NCBI GenBank assembly: GCA_023381565.1
Contig: JAMCRR010000006.1
Coordinates: 1-64,000 of the forward strand
From: Chloroflexota bacterium
GTDB taxonomy: Bacteria > Chloroflexota > Anaerolineae > Anaerolineales > Anaerolineaceae
Length of the DNA: 64,000 bases
Reading direction: 5' to 3'
Both the position numbers and the translations under genes were made by a program. Shown here piece after piece: positions 17,671 to 25,596 of the stretch. The notes beneath the pieces are model-generated. The model was not told where the DNA came from, did no database searches, and saw only the letters and a list, made by a program, of their open reading frames with translations. Each line of letters starts with the position of its first letter. Position 1 is the stretch's first letter.

Positions 17671-18417
17671 ATGGATGATTTGCTTACCACGCGACAGGTT
17701 CAGGAAATACTCAAGGTAGACCGCATCACGATCTACCGTATGCTGCAGGATGGTCGCCTCAAAGGCAGAAAGATCGGACAGCAGTGGCGCTTCACGCGCC
17801 AGGAGGTGGAGCATCTTCTAAACGGCGCTTTGCAAGCAGAGGATATTGGAATATCCAATGTAACCTCGGGTTTTCCGACCCATTGCGTCCAAACCATCCA
17901 AGATCTGTTTACTTCGGTCAGCCAGATCAATGGGTTGGTCGTAGATTTGGAAGGCGAGCCGCTCACGCATCCCAGCAACCCATGCGGCTTCTGCCAGCTC
18001 ATGCACCAGTCTGCGTCCGGCCTGCAAGCCTGCCAAAGATCCTGGAAGGAGATGGCCTCACAGACAAGCCCTCGCGATCCCTTCTATACCTGCCACGCCG
18101 GGTTCAATTACGTCGCCGCCCCCATCATTGACGGCGGCAAACCGCTGGCTGTCTTCCTGGCAGGCCAATTCTATCTCCAAGCTCCCGAGGCCTCTTCAGC
18201 AGATGAGCGCTACCGGCGCCTGGCAAGCATGCACAAACTGCCAACAGATATTCTCTTACAGGAGGGGCGGGCAATGCCTGTGCTCGATCCCAGCCTATAT
18301 ACCCGGGTTGAAACCTGGCCTTTCATGGCTGCCCGGGCAGTCCAGAGCATATTGAACGAGCGGACCGGGTTCATGCAACGTTTGCAGCAGATTGCAAACC
18401 TGTCTCAAATTACTTAA
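17671..18417 (+). CDS. Excisionase-type HTH plus PocR-domain sensor regulator
   Basis: 248 residues. Residues 1-52 are an HTH_17/excisionase-like MerR-type DNA-binding domain (LLTTRQVQEILKVDR, IYRMLQDGRLKGRKIGQQWRF as two helices and a wing). Residues about 73-235 match the PocR ligand-binding domain: CGFCQLMHQSASGLQAC, FYTCHAGFNYVAAPI and a GGKPLAVFLAGQF strand. Cys105, Cys108, Cys121 and Cys141 are positioned to form a metal or redox site. PocR domains elsewhere sense small metabolites. As the first gene of the sulfur operon, 11 bases before the flavoprotein, it probably controls that operon in response to a sulfur or redox signal; this role is inferred. Confidence 0.82.
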   Translation: MDDLLTTRQVQEILKVDRITIYRMLQDGRLKGRKIGQQWRFTRQEVEHLLNGALQAEDIGISNVTSGFPTHCVQTIQDLFTSVSQINGLVVDLEGEPLTHPSNPCGFCQLMHQSASGLQACQRSWKEMASQTSPRDPFYTCHAGFNYVAAPIIDGGKPLAVFLAGQFYLQAPEASSADERYRRLASMHKLPTDILLQEGRAMPVLDPSLYTRVETWPFMAARAVQSILNERTGFMQRLQQIANLSQIT

Positions 18418-18428
18418 GGAGTTGCTTG

Positions 18429-19661
18429 ATGAAAAAACTAGTCATTCTCGGGGCTGGAACTGCGGGGACAATGGTCGCCAACCGGCTGGTCCGCATGTTG
18501 AATATGGACCAGTGGCATATCACCCTGGTAGATCAAGATCCAGTCCACTACTACCAACCGGGTTTTCTTTTTGCTCCTTTTGGGATCTACACCCAAAAAG
18601 ACCTGTTCAAGCCCAAAGTGTGTTTTATCCCACCCCTCGTCAAGCTCATCCAGGCCACTATCGAGGCTGTCGACCCTGATCAAAACAAGGTCCACCTGGG
18701 TAACGGTATGACCCTCAGCTACGATTTCCTCATTATTGCCACCGGGACCGATATTCACCCGGAGGAGACTCCCGGGTTGGGAGAACACGAATGGGGCAAG
18801 TCCATCCATACCTTTTATTCGTTCCAGGGCGCCCTGGCGCTGACCCAACGGCTGCGCAACTGGGAGGGCGGCCGCCTGGTGGTCAATGTCGTGGACAATC
18901 CCATCAAGTGCCCGGTAGCGCCGCTGGAGTTCATCATGCTGGCCGATTGGTATTTCCACGAGCACGGCATGCGCGACAAGGTTGAGCTGATCTACGCTAC
19001 GCCGCTGGATGGCGCCTTCACCAAGCCGGTGGCCTCCAGGCTGATCGGTGAAATGCTGTCGGATAAAGGCATTCAGGTGGAGTCCGAATTCATGATCGAA
19101 CACGTTGAACCGGATGCCAAAAAGATCATTTCTTATGACGAGCGCGAGATTGATTATGATCTGTTGGTCAGTATCCCCCTGAATAAAGGGGCAGATGTGA
19201 TTGGCAAAGCCGGCCTGGGAGACGAGCTGAACTACGTACCGGTCGACAAGCACACCCTCCTTTCTAACAAATATCCCAATATTTTCGCTCTGGGTGACGC
19301 AGCGGCGATCCCCACCTCTAAAGCCGGCTCGGTCGCGCATTATGCGATCGACCTGTTTGGCGATAATTTCGTTCGCTATACCGAGGGGTATGAGCTCTTG
19401 CCCACCTTTGATGGACATGCCAACTGCTTCATTGAGTCAGGGTTTGGCAAAGGTGTGCTGCTTGACTTTAACTACGAACAGGAACCTTTGCCCGGCCTCT
19501 TCCCCATGCCGGGTGTCGGACCATTCAGCCTTTTGAAAGAATCGGAAATGAATCACTGGGGTAAGCTGATGTTCCGCTGGATGTACTGGAATATCCTGCT
19601 CAAGGGGCAAGAGCTGCCGCTGACACCCACCATGAGCATGATGGGCAAATGGAAGGTTTAG
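18429..19661 (+). CDS. Sulfide:quinone oxidoreductase-like flavoprotein
   Basis: 410 residues from the ATG at 18429, with AAGGAG seven bases upstream. The N-terminal FAD-binding motif (VILGAGTAGTMVANRL), the central ATGTD motif and the FALGDAAAIPTSKAG segment place it in the SQR/FCSD/NDH-2 flavoprotein family. Cys161 (KCPVAP) and Cys333 (ANCFIESG) match the two cysteines that hold the polysulfide bridge over the flavin in SQRs; the third SQR cysteine is absent. The C-terminus has amphipathic helices (WGKLMFRWMYWNILLKG) suited to peripheral membrane binding. It should oxidise sulfide to persulfide/polysulfide and pass electrons to quinone. Confidence 0.85.
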   Translation: MKKLVILGAGTAGTMVANRLVRMLNMDQWHITLVDQDPVHYYQPGFLFAPFGIYTQKDLFKPKVCFIPPLVKLIQATIEAVDPDQNKVHLGNGMTLSYDFLIIATGTDIHPEETPGLGEHEWGKSIHTFYSFQGALALTQRLRNWEGGRLVVNVVDNPIKCPVAPLEFIMLADWYFHEHGMRDKVELIYATPLDGAFTKPVASRLIGEMLSDKGIQVESEFMIEHVEPDAKKIISYDEREIDYDLLVSIPLNKGADVIGKAGLGDELNYVPVDKHTLLSNKYPNIFALGDAAAIPTSKAGSVAHYAIDLFGDNFVRYTEGYELLPTFDGHANCFIESGFGKGVLLDFNYEQEPLPGLFPMPGVGPFSLLKESEMNHWGKLMFRWMYWNILLKGQELPLTPTMSMMGKWKV

Positions 19662-19669
19662 GAGGGCTC

Positions 19670-20359
19670 ATGGACCAGGAAGTTCTCGATTTAACCCAGA
19701 AGATAGATGCGCTCACCACGCAGGTCGCTTACCTCACCGAGCAAGCGCAAATTGCCGAACGCAGCCGCCAGGATCGGGCTGAATTGATGGATAGCATGAT
19801 GCCGGTTGCGCGTGAAGCCATGCGGGTTGCCTCAGAGGAGCTGGAGGATGTGCAGCGTTACCTCGATCCAGAAGACCTGATCCGGATGCTCAAGAGGATC
19901 ATTCGCCACAGGCCCCAGCTTGAGATGATGATTGATCTGCTGGACACAATCTCTGACCTCGTACCCGAAGTGACTCAGATCACCAAAGAGGGCGTTGACA
20001 AAGCCACCTTGCTCATGGATGTGCTGGATCAAAAAGGTTATTTTGCCTTCGGAAAATCCGGCCTGCGCATGGTAGACAATGTGGTCACCTCGTTCACCGA
20101 AGAGGATGTCAACCGCCTGGGCGATAACATCGTGCTCATCCTGAATACGGTCAAGGATATGACCCAACCGGAGATCATGACCTTCGTGCGCAACACCTTG
20201 ATGGTCGCCAGCCGCGAAGTAGAAAAACCCGTGGATATATCTTATCGGGAATTGATCCGCCAGATGCGCAACCCGGCAGTGCGCCGTGGTCTGGCGCTGA
20301 CCATGCGAGTACTGCAGGTCGTCGGAGAGCAAGCCGAGCCGAACGGCAAGCATCAATAA
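19670..20359 (+). CDS. DUF1641 domain-containing protein
   Basis: 229 residues; the ATG at 19670 follows GGAGGGCTC and starts nine bases after the flavoprotein stop. The N-terminal 40 residues form a probable coiled coil (LTQKIDALTTQVAYLTEQAQ). The remainder is helical with the DUF1641 core LIRMLKRIIRHRPQLEMMIDLLDTISDLVPE in successive helices and a later VDISYRELIRQMRNPAVRRGLA. There is no signal peptide. DUF1641 genes are often neighbours of SQR-like flavoproteins, which suggests an accessory or scaffold subunit. The biochemical role is unknown. Confidence 0.85.
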   Translation: MDQEVLDLTQKIDALTTQVAYLTEQAQIAERSRQDRAELMDSMMPVAREAMRVASEELEDVQRYLDPEDLIRMLKRIIRHRPQLEMMIDLLDTISDLVPEVTQITKEGVDKATLLMDVLDQKGYFAFGKSGLRMVDNVVTSFTEEDVNRLGDNIVLILNTVKDMTQPEIMTFVRNTLMVASREVEKPVDISYRELIRQMRNPAVRRGLALTMRVLQVVGEQAEPNGKHQ

Positions 20360-20424
20360 ATTTACCGGGAGTATAGACTGCCGGACGTAAGAAATGAACT
20401 AATTTACACATTTGGAGGATGAAA

Positions 20425-20742
20425 ATGGCAACACGAACGATTTGCGGTGTAACCGTACAGGTAAACGACGAAGGCTTTATGACTAACCCTGCGGAGTGGA
20501 ACAAAGATATCGCTGTCGAGCTGGCCAAAGAAGAGGGGATCGCAGAGCTGACCCCCAATCATTGGAAGGTGATCGATTTCTGCCGCCAGAGCGCAGCCAC
20601 GTCTGGCGCTGCGCCCACCATCCGCACCATTACCAGCGGATCGGGGATCTCGACCAAAGAGCTGTTCAGCCTGTTCCCCAAAGGCCCTGCAAAAAAGGTA
20701 GCCAAAATCTCCGGTCTGGGCAAGCCCGAAGGCTGCGTGTAA
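20425..20742 (+). CDS. DsrC/TusE-family sulfur-carrier protein, single C-terminal Cys
   Basis: 105 residues from the ATG at 20425, six bases after GGAGG (an in-frame ATG at 20419 is too close to it). The family pattern is clear: DEGFMTNPAEWNKDIAVELA, GIAELTPNHWKVIDF and a C-terminal arm ending in KPEGCV. The penultimate Cys104 (CysA) is present. The second arm cysteine that DsrC proper has ten residues earlier is an alanine (VAKISG). By established classification this makes it TusE-like or a related persulfide carrier and not a dissimilatory DsrC able to form the trisulfide. It probably receives sulfur from the SQR or DsrE2-like partner. Confidence 0.88.
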   Translation: MATRTICGVTVQVNDEGFMTNPAEWNKDIAVELAKEEGIAELTPNHWKVIDFCRQSAATSGAAPTIRTITSGSGISTKELFSLFPKGPAKKVAKISGLGKPEGCV

Positions 20743-20866
20743 AAGCGAATCATATTGGACGCAGACAGGCGCAGATGAACGCCGAGTTATGAATAACAAG
20801 GAAATCAGTATGGTCAGCGGAAATCGCGTCCTATCCACAAAACAGACAATCAAAAGGTAGAAACTT

Positions 20867-21367
20867 ATGGCAGACGATAATCGCAAAATCGCTTTTATTT
20901 GCTCGAAGGGTGATCTCGATATGGCATACCCCGCCCTGATCATGGGCTGGGCCGCCCTGGGGAACGGCATTGATGTGACCATCTTCTTCACATTTTGGGG
21001 GATGGATCTTATCACAAATAAGCGGGTCGATCACCTCGAGCTGGCTCCTGTGGCCAACACCAGCATGAAGATGAGCATGATGGGCGTTCCGGGGAATCTG
21101 GGCATCCCCAACGTAATGGGCATCCTGCCTGGGATGACAGCCTTCACTACTAATTTTATGAATAACAAGATGAAGTCCCTGGGCGTGCCGCCGGTGCGCG
21201 AATATCTCGCCATGATGGTAGATGCAGGCGCCCAGCTCTACGCCTGCAAGATGTCGGTGGATATGTTTGGCTTGAAGAAGGAAGATTTCATCGACGGGGT
21301 TTGCGACATCGTCACCGCCAGCGATTTTATCGATATGGTCGCCGATGCGCAGGTCATTTTCATATAG
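20867..21367 (+). CDS. DsrE2/DsrE-F-H-like sulfur-transfer protein
   Basis: 166 residues. The N-terminal strand KIAFICSKGDLDMAYPALIMGWAA and the central VTIFFTFWGMDLI and MMGVPGNLGIPNVMG segments match the DsrE2 (COG2210, peroxiredoxin-like) family. Candidate persulfide cysteines are Cys127 in YACKMSVDMFG, which is the conserved family position, and Cys146. The long middle region is hydrophobic, so the protein may sit on the membrane. Its start lies 124 bases after the DsrC/TusE-like gene, a gap with no other gene. In characterised systems DsrE-type proteins hand sulfane sulfur to TusA or DsrC carriers. Confidence 0.85.
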   Translation: MADDNRKIAFICSKGDLDMAYPALIMGWAALGNGIDVTIFFTFWGMDLITNKRVDHLELAPVANTSMKMSMMGVPGNLGIPNVMGILPGMTAFTTNFMNNKMKSLGVPPVREYLAMMVDAGAQLYACKMSVDMFGLKKEDFIDGVCDIVTASDFIDMVADAQVIFI

Positions 21368-21374
21368 CAGGTAG

Positions 21375-21650
21375 AGTGGTACCACCCAGACCCTCGCCCA
21401 GTTCAACGACTCTGTCATCAGGCTGGGCATCCTACACGGCGAGTTTCACCTGCACAAACACGACAATGAGGACGATTTTTTTTACCTCGTGGACGGACCC
21501 TTGCTGATCGACCTGGAAGACCGGGTGGTGGAGATCTTGCCGCGCGAAGGCTTTATCGTGGCCCGCGGAGTACAACACCGCACGCGAGCGCCGGAGAAGA
21601 CCATAGTCCTCATGAGTGAAAACGCGGGCGTCAAGCCTACTGGAAATTAA
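21375..21650 (+). pseudogene. Cupin gene fragment lacking its 5' end
   Basis: Directly after the DsrE2 stop an open frame with no usable start codon runs from 21375 to a TAA at 21648-21650. It encodes about 91 residues of a cupin_2 domain: FNDSVIRLGILHGEF, HLHKHDNEDDFFYLVDG (metal-binding His/His/Glu motif), LIDLEDRVVEILPREGF and VARGVQHRTRAPEKT, ending GVKPTGN. The roughly 30 N-terminal residues found in full-length relatives are missing and an in-frame TAG lies just before. It appears to be a decapitated copy whose 5' part was lost at the operon end, unless it is translated by coupling from a non-canonical start. Confidence 0.7.
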
Positions 21651-21671
21651 AGGTTAGGGACTATCCAAAAA

Positions 21672-21731
21672 GTAGGAGCACGGGGTTCTTTACCACCACC
21701 GGTGCCGTTACATCTAACCCCGTGCCCCTAC
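21672..21731. repeat. Long inverted repeat between convergent genes
   Basis: Arms GTAGGAGCACGGGGTT (21672-21687) and AACCCCGTGCCCCTAC (21716-21731) pair over 16 bases with one mismatch around a 28-base loop. It lies between the sulfur operon and the convergent decarboxylase gene. The folded RNA could end transcription from both sides, though there is no T-run. The arm resembles short palindromic intergenic elements scattered in some environmental genomes. Confidence 0.7.
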
Positions 21732-21789
21732 CTGTGGATATCAGGCAGCGCGATTTGGTCTTTTTAGACAACCCCACCGGGCCAGAACT

Positions 21790-23238
21790 CTACTTTTTCC
21801 TTGCCTCTCGCTCAATCGCATCGAGCAAGAAATCCAGGTCAGCTTCCTCGGTGCGGAAATTGATGATGCTGGCGCGTAGAGCAAACACACCATTCAAGAT
21901 CGTGCTGGTCAGGTAAACCTCCCCCACCTTCTGCACGGCATCCAGAAGCATACGGTTGAATGCATCCAGCTCCGGTGCCGGTATCCCCGGGGGGGCGTAG
22001 CGAAAACAGGTGACGCTCAGCGGCCCGGCTGAAATCAGCTCGAAATCGGGACGAGCCTTGATCTTTTCGCGCAGCCTCTCTGCCAGGTGGATATCGCGGC
22101 TGATGAGCTGCCGGTAGCCTTCCACCCCCACCTGCTTCATGGCCAGCCACAACTTCAAGGCGCGAAAGCCGCGCGTCTGCTGGGGTCCATATTCCGAGAA
22201 CCAGGGGAGCTGGCGGTCATCCCGCAGGTAGGGCGGGACGGCGCTGAAAGCATCGCGCATGGACTGCCGGTTGCGCACGATCACGCACCCACACTCTATG
22301 GGGATGTACATCCACTTGTGCGGGTCGATCCCCAGACTGTCGGCGCGCTCGATGCCCCTGAACCACTCCCTGGCTTGCTCTGAAAGAACGGCGATCCCGC
22401 CATAAGCGCCGTCGACGTGAAACCAGAGCTGCTCCTGGACGCAGACATCCGCGATCTGTTCCAATGGATCCACTGCCCCGGTGTTCACCGTACCGGCGCT
22501 GGCCACCACGCATACCGGATGCAGCCCGCTCTGCCGGTCGATCTCGATCTGCTGCTGGAGCTTGCCAACATCCATGCGAAAGTCGCCATCGACCGGGATT
22601 TTGCGCAGGGAATCGTGGCCGATGCCCAGCAGCTCCACAGCCTTATCCACGCAGCTGTGCGCCTCAGCCGAGGTGTAAACCACCATTGGGGGGTCTTCTC
22701 CCTGCAACCCCCTGCCGCGCAGATCGCCGCTCTGGGCGTGCGCATAGCGCATCACGGCCAGACCGACAATCGTCGCCAGGCTGCCCCCGCTGACGAGCAG
22801 TGCGCCGCTTTCCTTGGGGAACCCCATGATCTCTTTGAGCCAATCGAGCACGGCATGCTCCAGGTACGTGCCGGCCTGGTCTCCGCCGGCCACGCTGGAG
22901 TTCATTCCGGCAGCGAGCAGCTCACCGATCACGCTGATGGGCGCGGCGGGCGAGTTCACCCAGGCAAAGAAACGCGGGTTGGTATGGCCGAGGGGATAGG
23001 GCAGGATATTCTCTGCGAAATAAGCGAGCAGCTCCTCAGGCTCGCTGCCGTTCTGGGGCAGAGGCTGCTCGAGCAGCTGCTGCCTCAACCCCTCAGGGAC
23101 TGCCCGCCGCGCCGGTTCAAGGCGCTTCTGCAGGCGGTCCAGGTGATCGGCAAGCAGGTCCACAGCCTGGTAGCCCAGGCGCCGGAACTGCTCGGGCGTC
23201 ATTTCTGGCGTAATCTCATCGTGATTACCGGTATCCAT
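21790..23238 (-). CDS. PLP-dependent amino acid decarboxylase (group II, AADC-like)
   Basis: 482 residues from the ATG at 23238. It matches aromatic-L-amino-acid/glutamate-type decarboxylases: NPRFFAWVNSPAAP, GALLVSGGSLATIVGL (phosphate-binding region), HSCVDKAVELLG, WFHVDGAYGG (cofactor Asp) and the pyridoxal lysine in DPHKWMY near residue 310. The C-terminal small domain is complete. The enzyme should decarboxylate an aromatic or related L-amino acid in the cytoplasm; the exact substrate is not evident. A strong hairpin separates it from the ABC exporter genes upstream, so it probably has its own promoter. Confidence 0.88.
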   Translation of the reverse strand: MDTGNHDEITPEMTPEQFRRLGYQAVDLLADHLDRLQKRLEPARRAVPEGLRQQLLEQPLPQNGSEPEELLAYFAENILPYPLGHTNPRFFAWVNSPAAPISVIGELLAAGMNSSVAGGDQAGTYLEHAVLDWLKEIMGFPKESGALLVSGGSLATIVGLAVMRYAHAQSGDLRGRGLQGEDPPMVVYTSAEAHSCVDKAVELLGIGHDSLRKIPVDGDFRMDVGKLQQQIEIDRQSGLHPVCVVASAGTVNTGAVDPLEQIADVCVQEQLWFHVDGAYGGIAVLSEQAREWFRGIERADSLGIDPHKWMYIPIECGCVIVRNRQSMRDAFSAVPPYLRDDRQLPWFSEYGPQQTRGFRALKLWLAMKQVGVEGYRQLISRDIHLAERLREKIKARPDFELISAGPLSVTCFRYAPPGIPAPELDAFNRMLLDAVQKVGEVYLTSTILNGVFALRASIINFRTEEADLDFLLDAIEREARKK

Positions 23239-23274
23239 CGATACACCCCCGGGCACGACCAAAGTCAGATGATG

Positions 23275-23306
23275 ATATAGGGGCGGAACGTAAGCCGCCC
23301 CTATAT
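23275..23306 (-). terminator. Strong hairpin after the ABC exporter operon
   Basis: A 12-base perfect stem (ATATAGGGGCGG pairing with CCGCCCCTATAT) around the 8-base loop AACGTAAG. It lies between the stop of the second ABC gene and the decarboxylase start. The strand lacks a pure T-run after the stem, so Rho-independent termination may be weak. It could equally be a dispersed palindromic element. Confidence 0.55.
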
Positions 23307-23364
23307 TATTAAGTTCGAGTTAGATTTCTGCGATCCAGCGGGCGCCCATAGCTAACACATAACA

Positions 23365-25596
23365 TCAATGCGCTTTCTCTGCCTCTAACTCCAGGGCTTT
23401 GCGCAGTTTCTGCACAGCCCATTCCATCCCTTCACGAGCTGCCTGGCTGTTGGGATTGATCTCCAGCGCTTTCTTCAGATACTCAACCGCCTCCATTGGC
23501 TCGGATAAGGCTGCCAGGATCAGATAAGAATCTTCGAGATTGGGATTTTGCTCTACGGCTATTTGGGCAATCCGGCGCGCCTCGTCAGTTTTACCTTGCT
23601 TCAGTGCAAGATAGGCCTGCCGGACGTGCTCGCGCATCTTTTCCGGTTCTCCCGGCTTCGTTACTTCCACAGGGTGCGAGCCATCTTTCCCCAGGTGATA
23701 GCCGTTCCCATTGCCATTCTCGTCCAGTTTGGCGAATTGGCTGTTATACATCTCGGCGTAGAACCCACCCTTCTTAAGCAGCTCCAGATGCGTGCCCTGC
23801 TCCACAATATCGCCCTCATTCATCACCAGGATCAGATCGGCGTCGCGGATGGTGGACAGGCGGTGAGCGATGATGAAGCTAGTGCGTTTCTTGGAATTCA
23901 TCAGGTTGTCCATCGCCCGCTGGATCAATATCTCAGTGCGGGTATCGACCGAACTGGTAGCCTCGTCCAGGATCAGGATCTTGGGATCGGCCAGGATCGC
24001 CCGGGCGATAGTCAAGAGCTGCATCTGCCCTTGCGACACGTTAGAAGCTTCTTCGTTGAGCATCAAATTGTAGCCTTCGGGCAGGGTGCGCACGAAATGG
24101 TCAACGTAGGCAGCTTTCGCGGCTGAGATCACCTCGTCGTCGGTTGCATCCTGGCGACCGTAGCGAATATTCTCCATGATGGTGCCGTTATACAGCCAGG
24201 TATCCTGGAGCACCATGGCGAACATCTTGCGCAGATCAGCCCGAGAGAACTCCTGGATATTGTGGCCATCTACCCGGATGGCGCCGCTGGTGACGTCGTA
24301 GAACCGCATCAGCAGCTTGACCATAGTGGTTTTTCCGGCGCCGGTTGGGCCAACGATGGCTATCTTTTGCCCGGGTTGGACGGTGGCCGAGAAATCCTTG
24401 ATGATGATCTTATCTGGGCTGTAGCCGAAGCGAACGTGGTCGAATGCTACGCGGCCTTCCACGGCCGGCAGTTTGACGGGCTCGGTGGTTTCAACCACTT
24501 CCTCTGGCTCACCCAGGAACTCAAACACGCGCTCGGCCGCCGCAGCGGTTTGCTGGAAGACGTTAGAAACGTTGGCAATCTGGGTGATCGGCTGGGTGAA
24601 CATGTTGACGTACTGGATAAACGCCTGGATGTCCCCGATGGTGATGGCATTGCGGATGGCCATATAACCGCCGAGGATCACTACCGCCACATACCCCAGG
24701 TTGCTGATGAAGCTCATTACAGGCCACATCAAGCTGGAAAGATACTGAGATTTCCAGGCGGCATCATATAGGGTATTATTCAAATTGTCAAACGTCTCGA
24801 CGCTTTTTGCCTCCCCGTTGAAGGCTTTTACCACCACGTGCCCGCCGAACATTTCCTCAACGTGACCGTTGACGTGACCGAGGTAATCTTGCTGCTGAAG
24901 GAAATATTTTTGCGACAGGCGAATGATCACACTGATGATCAGCATCGAGATCGGTACGATGGCCAATGCCACCAGTGACATCAGCCAGCTGATGGTAAAC
25001 ATCATGACCAGCACGCCCACGATCGTCACAACTGAGGTGATAATCTGCGTCAAACTCTGGTTCAGGGTTTGGTTGATCGTGTCCACATCGTTGGTGACAC
25101 GCGATAGCACTTCCCCGTAGGTTGTGCCGTCAAAATACTTGAGCGGCAGGTGGTTGATCTTTTCTGAGATGTCTTTCCGGAAGCGGTAGGTGATATTCAT
25201 CGAAACGCCCGACATCACCCACCCCTGGATATAAGCCAGCGTAGCGGAGAAAAAGTACAGACCGACCAGCTCGAGGAGAATATTACTGATCGCAGTGAAG
25301 TCGACCGAACCGGTTCCGGCAATCTGCGCCAAGACGCCTTGGAAGAGCGTGGTAGTCGCCTGGCCAAGAATCTTAGGACCCACAATGCTGAAAACGGTGG
25401 AGGCAGCCGCGATGAACATCACAATCACGATCGTTAGTTTGTATCTGCCCAGGTACTGGATTAACTTTTTGATCGTACCCTTGAAATCGCGGGCTTTCTC
25501 GCCGGTGCCCACCATCCCGTGGCCGCCTCCACCCATCATGCCACGCCCACCTAACACGCCGCGGTTTCCCGCCGAACCTCTACTTTGCACGTTCAT
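23365..25596 (-). CDS. ABC exporter half-transporter (catalytically consensus) with C-terminal TPR
   Basis: 743 residues. A Gly/Met-rich N-terminal tail (1-32) precedes six membrane helices (about 45-350) and an ATPase domain: Walker A GPTGAGKTTM, signature VSQGQMQLL, Walker B LILDEATSSVD with the catalytic Glu, and switch His in IIAHRLST. After the NBD, roughly residues 625-743 add a charged linker and TPR-like helices (AYLALKQGKTDEARRIA, AVEYLKKALEINPNS). Together with the overlapping upstream gene it should form a heterodimeric type IV exporter. Its signature has Q in place of the second G, and should face the degenerate site of the partner. Confidence 0.9.
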   Translation of the reverse strand: MNVQSRGSAGNRGVLGGRGMMGGGGHGMVGTGEKARDFKGTIKKLIQYLGRYKLTIVIVMFIAAASTVFSIVGPKILGQATTTLFQGVLAQIAGTGSVDFTAISNILLELVGLYFFSATLAYIQGWVMSGVSMNITYRFRKDISEKINHLPLKYFDGTTYGEVLSRVTNDVDTINQTLNQSLTQIITSVVTIVGVLVMMFTISWLMSLVALAIVPISMLIISVIIRLSQKYFLQQQDYLGHVNGHVEEMFGGHVVVKAFNGEAKSVETFDNLNNTLYDAAWKSQYLSSLMWPVMSFISNLGYVAVVILGGYMAIRNAITIGDIQAFIQYVNMFTQPITQIANVSNVFQQTAAAAERVFEFLGEPEEVVETTEPVKLPAVEGRVAFDHVRFGYSPDKIIIKDFSATVQPGQKIAIVGPTGAGKTTMVKLLMRFYDVTSGAIRVDGHNIQEFSRADLRKMFAMVLQDTWLYNGTIMENIRYGRQDATDDEVISAAKAAYVDHFVRTLPEGYNLMLNEEASNVSQGQMQLLTIARAILADPKILILDEATSSVDTRTEILIQRAMDNLMNSKKRTSFIIAHRLSTIRDADLILVMNEGDIVEQGTHLELLKKGGFYAEMYNSQFAKLDENGNGNGYHLGKDGSHPVEVTKPGEPEKMREHVRQAYLALKQGKTDEARRIAQIAVEQNPNLEDSYLILAALSEPMEAVEYLKKALEINPNSQAAREGMEWAVQKLRKALELEAEKAH

